Positions 60,101-64,000 of a stretch of 64,000 bases of DNA are shown here, piece by piece. Under the pieces are notes generated by a model. That model did no database searches. It saw nothing but the letters and a program-made list of their open reading frames with translations, and was not told the DNA's origin. Made by a program: the position numbers and the translations under genes. The stretch lies in NCBI RefSeq assembly GCF_023856365.1, contig NW_026042423.1, positions 248,001 through 312,000 on the forward strand, given 5' to 3'. The DNA is from Brienomyrus brachyistius. Taxonomy: Eukaryota > Chordata > Actinopteri > Osteoglossiformes > Mormyridae. Within the stretch, counting starts at the first letter, position 1, and every line of letters starts with the position of its first letter.

Positions 60101-63100
60101 AACTTTACAGTACCCTTAGGATAGATTTTGAGAAAACAAAAGAGCTTACAAGATTAATTAATAATTCCTTCACTAATTTGTGCAGGAATAGTATTAGATG
60201 GCAAAATCAGCTGCTTTTCAGGTCTTGCAACTCGACCCAAGCTAGTTTTCTTGTCATCTTCCGCCCCCATGTGGCTGCAAAGAGAACTGTCCCAAAAGCA
60301 GCCTTTAAGCAGTAGTTGAGGTCATTGTGCTCGCTTTCATTCGCTAAATGAGTTACGGACGTGTGATATCTCGTGATTTTATACTCCTCTCTTTCTCGAG
60401 GAGTAGAATCTCGGTGCCGAAATCAAGTAAAAAGGAAGCTAGATTCTGAAAAGCGTTAATTTAGTGACCTATTTATAAAAATGCTGATATCCTACTTAAC
60501 GTAAAGGTACACGGATTTGTGTATCACTTATTGGCTGCTCATATCTCTGGAGGTGTCGTCCTCATTAACACAACATGATCCAGCATAGATAACTTGCTAT
60601 GCCGTAACTCTGTGGTCCTTGTTTTCGGACAGCTGACGCCATCAACAACGCTGCCGGATTCGGTTTTAATGGGTACACCAAGGACGGCACACCCAGATGG
60701 GACTTGATATCTAACCTGAGGATACTGGACATAGAGGTGAGCCCCGAGCATAGCAGGTAAAGCATGAGGCTTCGTCACACGGCAGCAGCGCTAATGGACA
60801 TGCTCGTCCCCGATTTTCAGTTTGCCACCAGCTTCAAGATGTTCCTCGACAACTGGAATATCCAGACGGCACTTTGGCTCAAAAGGTAAACAAGTCATGT
60901 GTTTTTCAGACACACCTGAGAGTCAATGAAATAGGTAGCTCCAGTTTGGCATTTCAGTAATGTTCAGTAAGACATTTCAGAGCATGAGGCTGTTGGCACT
61001 GTTACCATTGCTGACATATGCCATATAAATTCAATGATTAGTAGCATGTGTTTCTGTTTAGTTTGTATCTTTTGTCATGATGTGGGTGAGGGTCACCTGC
61101 TGGGACCCCGGTGACACGCGTGTTATTTCATGCACGTGTGTGAAATGTCAGTGGTGACTGTTTCTGCTCATTTGTCATTGGCTGCTTTAGCCTCTTGCTG
61201 ATTCGTTAGTGGCTGTGTAAGCTGGTTGCTGATTTGGTAGCGGCTATGTAAGCTGCTTTCTGATTTGTTAGTGGCTGTGTATGCAAAAAAAAATAAATTG
61301 TATGTGGGGCTTAATGCGAATGGGAATACTCTGTCCTCACAGAGTTTGTTACGAGCGCTGTCCCTACAACCCGACGGTGGCCACCTTCCTGCTGTCGGCC
61401 ATTTGGCACGGCGTGTATCCTGGCTACTACCTCACCTTCCTAACGGGCATCCTGATGACCCTGGCAGCGCGCGCTGTGAGTGGCTCCTTACATGTCGAAG
61501 TTATGGGCTAAAAGTATTACTCACTTTATACCTTACTGACTGAAATGTCACACACTCAAAATGATGAAAACAGATCAGTATCCCCCCCAAAATAAATAAA
61601 TTAATTAATTTAATTAATTAAAAAAAAAAAAACAGTTGAACATCTGATACTTAACAAATACAGGTGCGGAACGATTAATTATTAAACAGCTGAGAAAATT
61701 CTTTAATGTAAAGAATGCTGCGCATCTACGAACACTGTTCATAGTCAGATGCAAAGTCGGAATTATGCAACTTGAGCTTATTTTAAGCTTCAAAACCATT
61801 TGAGAGCAAGACCTTCAGATGGCTGCAGGCCTCAGATATTCCTGTTCTTGTGCAGCCTTTCTTTGGGAGCAGGAGATGCAGGCCCTTTGTAAGAATGTTT
61901 CATTTCTCAGGCCTCATGTCTGTTTAAAAAGCGCCTGCCTTTAATCTGGATCCGATCGACACCTGTGTTATTCAGATCTGTGGCGATCGAGTCCCAGAAG
62001 CCATCCGGCTGGGCCAGATGCGACATCCGAGTCACAGTAATGCAAACGATCCGGAATATCTCTTCAGATACCCGATATTGGATACTTGGATATTGAAACA
62101 ATAAAGAAATATGCTTTGAAATTAGCAGGGATGGATTATGGGTTGTGTGGGCCCCTGGGCAAAACGTTCGCGAGGGCCCCCCCCCCCTTAAATAGATGCT
62201 GTATTTTATGCTTCAGCATTCCGGTCATTTGATATTTAAAAATTCAGAGACATGCACGTCAGGTCATATCAAACATGGCTGTTTGTCGCAGTTTCTTGGG
62301 ACGTGTTTCTTCTTGCGATACTAACTTGGATCTGCAGCGTAGCATTTTCTCTGTGGTGCTGTAAGGCGGCCCAGTGTGTTTGTGCGGACGCCGTCCGGCT
62401 TCCTGAAGTCTGTGCAACTTCCTGTCTCGTGCCGTTTCTGTTTTCCTTGTGTTCCACCGTTACGTTTCCGAGGAGGTTCCGAGTGACGTGTGGGAACCAG
62501 GGCCATCTCCGTCTCTCCTGTAATGTCCAGACACGAGACAAGACCTGCCTTACTGCCTGTCGCCCCTTGACTAGACCCCAGAATGGCTTTCAACCTGAAG
62601 CTGAAGTTTCAGACGTGACTGAAGCTGCGTTATTTTGGGCAGCAGATTTCAGCTAATTAGACATTTTTATCCTGACAACTCGCATTCCTTGAAATGTGCT
62701 GGTTTTGATGTCTTACTGAAGCTGATCTATCTGGGTATAACAGGTGGGGCTTCAGTCCCCCCATGTTTTCACTATCCCTGAGTGTCGCATTAACAGCTGC
62801 CAAAATTAGACAATGCGTCGTTCGCCGTTGCGAGTGGGCGGTGGGTACGGTGCTGGGTTCTATTATGTGAGTCTGCGTTGCCATGAACTGAAGTGACTCC
62901 CCCTGTTTTATCAGGTGCGGCACAACCTGAGACAGCACTTCCTGGGGTCCGCCTCGCTGAAGCTGACCTATGACCTCATCACATGGGTAGCGACACAGAT
63001 CGCAATATGCTACACGGTGGTGCCCTTTGTCCTGCTGGCCGTGGGCCCTTCGCTAAAATTCTACAGGTGAGAAAAGACCTGAGGCTGGGTGTGGGTGGGG

Positions 63101-64000
63101 GGGGGGGGGAGGGTATGGTTTTGTGGGAGTTGTTGCTCAGAAACATGTCATATTGAACCAGGGGAATATTGAGGGGTGGGTCCACAGGGGCACTGGCCTC
63201 AGCATAAAGCTGATTGGCCCATTTTCTGTCACTCATCGATTTCAAACATATCATTGGCTAATGATGAAGATGGGCCCTCTGTATGAATTATAGAATCCTT
63301 CCCCGCATTGGCGAACTTTTGCTTATATAGTCTTGCTCACCAGCTGAATCTTTAATATATGGTGTGGGAATGTGGCGCTTCTCCCATTTGATTAGCTCAG
63401 CTACAGATCTATAACGAGGCAGATTTACTGCCCTCAGAAGGGATGTTTACTGCCTGACATAAAAATTGACTTTACTCAGCCAGCATCCTTCGAGCAAAAC
63501 AAGAGCCATGACATAAGTAAAGCTATGTGAACGCCCCCCCCTAGAGTCAAAACGCTGTAATTGCACCACCTTCGTGTTTCTTTAGTCAGCAGCTACATTT
63601 GTACATTGGTCTTTTGGTGCCATGTGGTGGGGAGTTTGTCAGTAAGGTTTCTTTGCTGCCCAAAGCCTGACTTTTAAAGTTACATAACTGTACTGTATTG
63701 GCTCATTTCATGATAATTAATCAATTTCAAACTAAACAGAGGTTTTCTTGAACCAAGCTTAATTAAACTGAACTCCACGCCAGAAGCTGGCCAGCTTGAT
63801 GTCATTCTGAGGTTTTTAGTCCTAGAGCCCCTGCCTTCTATATAAATATGCAAATTGCCTGCAGCTGTGTCCTATCAGTGACTTTCACGGGCTCAGGCAG
63901 CACATTGGTCAGTGGAATGTTTGACCTTGTAGGCCCCTCCCCCCTTTCATTGTGATAGGTCGTGGTTCTTCTGCATCCACATTCTATGCCTCCTCCTGGT
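25323..64000 (+). CDS. mboat2: mboat2, lysophospholipid acyltransferase 2 (exons 1-13; 3' end beyond the window)
   Basis: MBOAT2 transfers acyl groups, preferably oleoyl, from acyl-CoA to lysophosphatidylethanolamine and related lysophospholipids in the ER membrane (Lands cycle). The coding exons are 25323-25406, 42003-42148, 44643-44720, 52662-52757, 53776-53831, 56341-56395, 58173-58356, 59486-59678, 60633-60736, 60821-60885, 61343-61475, 62915-63066 and 63959-64000 (partial), all with GT/AG borders and consistent phases, giving about 463 residues of an expected 500-520. Family marks are a [20 protein letters not shown] stretch (residues ~290-308), WD at 320-321, [10 protein letters not shown] with conserved Asn near 343-345, and [12 protein letters not shown] with catalytic His376. 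Multiple hydrophobic segments fit a multipass protein. [15 protein letters not shown] favours MBOAT2 over the paralogue MBOAT1, which lacks the [10 protein letters not shown] form. No frameshift or internal stop was seen. The a/b duplicate cannot be assigned. Confidence 0.95.
26300..26420. repeat. Fragment of the ATCC/ccgctt dispersed teleost repeat
   Basis: aaacatccatccctgtgcca and gccgcttgtccaaataagga are followed by ggatcagcgg, ccggagcccattgcag and gcaagggacag. These are words of the same dispersed element that has expanded into a minisatellite at 55690-56038. Confidence 0.5.
28600..28738. repeat. AC microsatellite plus dispersed repeat fragment
   Basis: About nine AC units (28600-28618) are followed by ctggcatcccatccagggtc, ccctggtgaccttgtacag and aaatgagcggatggatggg, the GGATGG-terminated end of the common teleost dispersed repeat. 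Confidence 0.55.
29629..29643 (-). promoter_or_regulatory. CTCF-like motif in mboat2 intron 1
   Basis: The minus-strand reading is CCCACCAGGGGGCAT, a close match to the CTCF core. Motif by eye only. Confidence 0.35.
30080..30110. repeat. GT dinucleotide microsatellite
   Basis: About 14 GT units immediately before a 'ggtcccca' dispersed repeat. Confidence 0.9.
30128..30262. repeat. Dispersed 'ggtcccca' repeat, copy 2
   Basis: Words gaacaaatgtcccccacaat, cattttt-caggtcccca and gtgagtccccacaaagatat match the copy at 21570-21850. It lies directly after a GT microsatellite. Confidence 0.5.
30436..30523. repeat. Perfect 44-bp tandem duplication
   Basis: Bases 30436-30479 (from tcccctccatacctctg to ggagccgta) are repeated without mismatch at 30480-30523. 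Identity over 44 bases points to a recent event. Confidence 0.9.
30731..30790. repeat. About 30-bp tandem duplication
   Basis: gagcttctgctgcataacac occurs twice, each preceded by a gaggagg-rich lead, with slight differences between the copies. Confidence 0.75.
32100..32210 (+). mobile_element. tRNA-derived SINE remnant
   Basis: A B-box GGTTCAAATCC (32136-32146) preceded by ggttagggcactgttcctgt and followed by tgagcaaggcccttaacccc is the layout of common teleost tRNA-type SINEs. Confidence 0.6.
34232..34485. repeat. Degenerate CTGT/CCTG tetranucleotide array
   Basis: Imperfect tandem ctgt, ctgc and ctat units over about 250 bases. The Cys/Leu/Ser/Val-rich open frames covering it are artefacts. 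Confidence 0.85.
34970..35001 (-). mobile_element. SINE head fragment with A-box
   Basis: On the minus strand ggtggcgcagtggttaagga contains the A-box type TGGCGCAGTGG of tRNA-derived teleost SINEs. No matching B-box follows, so only a fragment remains. Confidence 0.45.
35059..35205. mobile_element. MITE-like element with imperfect terminal inverted repeats
   Basis: The left end ccccagttccgctccag pairs with the reverse of the right end ctggaactgggg. Internal words cagatttccctgctcaaac and gcaccttattcagctcacca match a short element common in teleosts. It has no coding capacity, and its superfamily is uncertain. Confidence 0.5.
36510..36562. repeat. ATCC microsatellite
   Basis: About 13 ATCC units follow a short ATT/GTT-rich run. 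Confidence 0.95.
37055..37240 (-). mobile_element. tRNA-derived SINE remnant
   Basis: Reverse B-box-like gggattcaaaccagcaacc, together with gagccttgctcaaggggccc and a ccgaagcgatgtaca tail, marks the same SINE type in minus orientation. Confidence 0.65.
38243..38370. repeat. Dispersed 'ggtcccca' repeat, copy 3, with AC microsatellite
   Basis: aaagggtccccacaaggtca and gggacatttggtccccacag are followed by gtaatatatacatgacaca and an AC run (38347-38365). The arrangement mirrors the other two copies. Confidence 0.5.
39332..39418. repeat. About 43-bp tandem duplication
   Basis: cccctctccgtgtaacgc followed by ggtgcccgcaggtctg occurs from 39332 and again from 39375 with a few substitutions. Confidence 0.85.
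40360..40812. repeat. Degenerate 15-bp minisatellite (about 30 units)
   Basis: The unit is near aggttccgtcctgcc. It is clearest at 40740-40808, where two aggtgtcgtcctgcc copies are identical, and becomes more degenerate leftwards. Because 15 is a multiple of three, frames stay open across it: 262 codons on the plus strand (40174-40962) and 114 codons on the minus strand (40946-40602). These are most likely repeat artefacts in mboat2 intron 1. Confidence 0.8.
42003..42148 (+). CDS. mboat2: mboat2 exon 2
   Basis: The exon encodes residues 29-77: [20 protein letters not shown], then a loop with [11 protein letters not shown] and a second hydrophobic stretch [16 protein letters not shown]. The acceptor is tctcag and the donor gtaagc, with two bases of Trp77 left over. 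Confidence 0.95.
42149..44642 (+). other. mboat2 intron 2
   Basis: 2.5 kb. It holds a SINE-like fragment at about 43310-43440 (words gatgcatttagcagatgcc and tttgtccaaagctgtgtac). No coding sequence of another gene was recognised. Confidence 0.7.
43310..43440 (+). mobile_element. SINE tail fragment
   Basis: acatttcgatgcatttagca then gatgcctttgtccaaagctg is the 'gcatttagcagacgcttttatccaaagcg' type conserved block of teleost SINEs. The tRNA head is degraded. Confidence 0.55.
44643..44720 (+). CDS. mboat2: mboat2 exon 3
   Basis: Residues 77-103: [18 protein letters not shown] then AGAEHMH. The acceptor is gttgcag and the donor gtaagt, followed directly by a 23-base C tract (44728-44750). Confidence 0.94.
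44728..44750. repeat. 23-base poly-C tract behind the mboat2 exon 3 donor
   Basis: An uninterrupted run of 23 C starts seven bases after the exon border. G runs of 14 (44878-44891) and 16 (44920-44935) lie 130-190 bases downstream. Confidence 0.95.
45031..45146. mobile_element. MITE with perfect 16-bp terminal inverted repeats
   Basis: agatttgttggttagc (45031-45046) is perfectly reversed as gctaaccaacaaatct (45131-45146). The 84-base interior has no coding capacity. This is a short non-autonomous DNA transposon; the superfamily is uncertain. Confidence 0.75.
46190..46697 (-). mobile_element. Tc1-like transposon, internally deleted
   Basis: Minus-strand reading gives [19 protein letters not shown], a DDE transposase C-terminal segment. 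Outer parts show Tc1-type ends: ctaaagtgtggacgcacct reversed on the left and ccagacctttgactggtaat on the right. At about 0.5 kb, most of the transposase is missing. Confidence 0.7.
46700..46985 (+). mobile_element. Second Tc1/mariner-like fragment
   Basis: The plus-strand frame at 46722-46931 contains [20 protein letters not shown] and [19 protein letters not shown], then VESRPR, the C-terminal part of a different Tc1-type transposase. The end ggttttaatgttatggttga tcggtg fits the element's 3' terminus. It abuts the previous copy in opposite orientation. Confidence 0.75.
47229..47322. repeat. 47-bp tandem duplication
   Basis: gcaggttgtgacagga then ggatagggtgtgagaagggg occurs at 47229 and 47276 with small differences. 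Confidence 0.8.
48840..49060 (+). repeat. Copy of the dispersed 'ctgggacagatgctggacc' teleost repeat
   Basis: ttgaatcctctgtgtggaat, gaaccggcatcctgcccag, gtttccctgcctcgtcctgt and ccccctgtgaccctaaact are diagnostic words of the common element whose other fragments lie at 26300, 28620 and 55620. Confidence 0.6.
50380..50520 (+). mobile_element. tRNA-derived SINE remnant
   Basis: ggctgagcgggctagcaatc near the start and ttggataaaagcatctgtgt gttaaata at the end fit the head and tail of the common SINE type. Internal sequence is diverged. Confidence 0.55.
52150..52165 (-). promoter_or_regulatory. CTCF-like motif in mboat2 intron 3
   Basis: The minus-strand reading GGACACCAGGGGGAGC is close to the CTCF core. 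Motif by eye only. Confidence 0.3.
52662..52757 (+). CDS. mboat2: mboat2 exon 4
   Basis: Residues 103-135: [20 protein letters not shown] then [11 protein letters not shown]. It contains the conserved CQITRVYxFDYGxYSADF block. The acceptor is ttctcag and the donor gtaagc. Confidence 0.95.
52758..53775 (+). other. mboat2 intron 4
   Basis: 1.0 kb, with no repeat family or coding sequence recognised beyond a C run behind the donor. Confidence 0.6.
53776..53831 (+). CDS. mboat2: mboat2 exon 5
   Basis: Residues 135-154: [20 protein letters not shown], a highly conserved MBOAT1/2 block. Donor gtgagg. Confidence 0.95.
54130..54340. mobile_element. Retroelement tail-like segment
   Basis: gattcaaaagcttcattgtc then cgagtacaagtacaatgaac resembles the frequent teleost 3' tail 'attcaaagctttattgtcat...gtacaatgaaat'. 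The family is uncertain and no coding sequence remains. Confidence 0.4.
54647..54786. repeat. 29-bp minisatellite, 4 full copies plus partial
   Basis: The unit (gctgttcagtcatcccgcct plus gctgagggc) starts at 54647, 54676, 54705, 54734 and 54763; copies differ by one or two bases. Confidence 0.92.
55620..56040. repeat. 47/40-bp minisatellite inside a dispersed repeat
   Basis: An ATCC/atcgctta repeat end (55625-55652) is followed by eight tandem units ending in gatgccagtccatca. Long units (47 bp) start with ctgggca; short units (40 bp) lack those seven bases. The order is long, short, long, short, long, long, long, and a truncated last unit. A ggacggg/gtatggg variant alternates among the units. 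Frames on both strands stay open through the array and are not genes. Confidence 0.9.
56341..56395 (+). CDS. mboat2: mboat2 exon 6
   Basis: Residues 154-172: [17 protein letters not shown], the variable cytosolic loop that precedes [14 protein letters not shown]. The acceptor is ctcgcag and the donor gtatgt. Confidence 0.92.
56396..58172 (+). other. mboat2 intron 6
   Basis: 1.8 kb. The last 365 bases stay open in the frame of exon 7 from an ATG at 57808. No repeat family is recognised. Confidence 0.6.
58173..58356 (+). CDS. mboat2: mboat2 exon 7
   Basis: Residues 172-233, starting [20 protein letters not shown] and [15 protein letters not shown], then a Lys/Glu-rich loop ending DPSPK. The block is strongly MBOAT2-like. 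Acceptor ttgacag, donor gtaccc (a weak donor). Confidence 0.95.
58357..59485 (+). other. mboat2 intron 7
   Basis: 1.1 kb. A short run of repeated 'ctgcatgctaa' and 'gtttagctgca' words at 58450-58560 is a degenerate tandem array. Nothing else is recognised. Confidence 0.6.
59486..59678 (+). CDS. mboat2: mboat2 exon 8
   Basis: Residues 234-298. A hydrophobic segment ([17 protein letters not shown]), a luminal or cytosolic loop, then [20 protein letters not shown] and FVWTL. The PKYYFxWTL block is a family hallmark. Acceptor cccacag, donor gtaagc. Confidence 0.95.
59679..60632 (+). other. mboat2 intron 8
   Basis: About 0.95 kb without recognised repeats or other coding sequence. Confidence 0.6.
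60633..60736 (+). CDS. mboat2: mboat2 exon 9
   Basis: Residues 298-332: [19 protein letters not shown], then [15 protein letters not shown]. It contains the WD motif (320-321) of lysophospholipid-acylating MBOATs. Donor gtgagc. Confidence 0.95.
60737..60820 (+). other. mboat2 intron 9 (84 bp, the shortest)
   Basis: A compact intron with gtgagc donor and cgattttcag acceptor; no other content. Confidence 0.9.
60821..60885 (+). CDS. mboat2: mboat2 exon 10
   Basis: Residues 333-354: [20 protein letters not shown] then KR. It carries the conserved Asn motif (DNWNIQTxxW) that belongs to the MBOAT active site. Confidence 0.95.
60886..61342 (+). other. mboat2 intron 10
   Basis: 457 bases. Contains three imperfect copies of a 'tgatttgttagtggctgtgt aagctg' type word (about 61195-61280), a degenerate tandem repeat of about 33 bp. 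Confidence 0.7.
61343..61475 (+). CDS. mboat2: mboat2 exon 11 (catalytic His exon)
   Basis: Residues 354-398: [20 protein letters not shown], then [12 protein letters not shown] and [12 protein letters not shown]. His376 in WHG is the expected catalytic residue (motif WHGxxxGYxxxF). Donor gtgagt. Confidence 0.96.
61476..62914 (+). other. mboat2 intron 11
   Basis: 1.4 kb with an AT-rich taaataaattaattaattta block ending in a 12-A run (about 61595-61632). A 134-codon open frame at 62252-62656 has no family resemblance. Confidence 0.6.
62915..63066 (+). CDS. mboat2: mboat2 exon 12
   Basis: Residues 399-449: [20 protein letters not shown], then a membrane segment [20 protein letters not shown] and GPSLKFY. 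Acceptor ttatcag, donor gtgaga. Confidence 0.94.
63067..63958 (+). other. mboat2 intron 12
   Basis: 0.9 kb with a poly-G run (about 63098-63109) just behind the donor; nothing else recognised. Confidence 0.6.
63959..64000 (+). CDS. mboat2: mboat2 exon 13 (5' part, cut by window end)
   Basis: After acceptor gtgatag the frame gives [14 protein letters not shown], matching the SSWYYCLHILGILVL membrane segment of the family, including its conserved His. The remaining C-terminal 40-60 residues lie beyond the window. Confidence 0.88.

Noticed and set aside
61907..62101. A 64-codon minus-strand frame with an apparently coding-like composition
   Set aside because: No family recognised and no supporting splice signals; left unannotated within intron 11.
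62252..62656. A 134-codon open frame in mboat2 intron 11
   Set aside because: No family resemblance, no splice context, intronic position.

Overview
The window is vertebrate nuclear DNA, almost certainly from a teleost fish. Two protein-coding genes are supported by exon-level matches. They lie head to head: asap2 on the minus strand, with one coding exon at 9070-9195 and the rest of the gene running off the left edge, and mboat2 on the plus strand, with coding exons 1-13 from 25323 to the right edge. In tetrapods MBOAT2 and ASAP2 are also divergent neighbours, so this is a conserved gene pair. The interspersed repeats are typical of teleosts: an L2-type LINE, Tc1/mariner remnants, tRNA-derived SINEs, and elements ending in ATCC repeats followed by an 'ccgctta' motif.

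Layout: 1-9069 is asap2 intron 1. 9070-9195 is the asap2 start-codon exon, followed by its 5' UTR and a CCAAT-box promoter near 9714-9782. 9196-25322 is intergenic and holds a decayed L2 LINE (about 9905-11140), a palindromic MITE (11427-11549), a CpG-rich block with two divergent TATA elements (12744-13564), SINE and Tc1 remnants and a repeat-poor AT-rich stretch. The mboat2 promoter and 5' UTR occupy about 24890-25322. Intron 1 of mboat2 is 16.6 kb and rich in repeats and minisatellites. Exons 2-12 follow between 42003 and 63066, and exon 13 is cut by the window end.

The predicted mboat2 product, about 463 residues so far, carries the WD and WHGxxxGYYxxF motifs and the conserved Asn/His pair of membrane-bound O-acyltransferases acting on lysophospholipids. 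asap2 encodes an Arf GTPase-activating protein, but only its first 42 residues are visible.

Most long open frames here are not genes; several are translations of minisatellites. The most interesting unexplained items are a divergent pair of TATA-type promoter-like elements around a CpG island between the two genes, each followed by a short candidate first exon with a splice donor; a 15-bp minisatellite whose reverse strand reads like pentapeptide repeats; a 47/40-bp minisatellite grown inside a dispersed repeat; and long poly-C/poly-G tracts, one placed directly behind the mboat2 exon 3 splice donor. I found no clear new molecular system, only these candidates.
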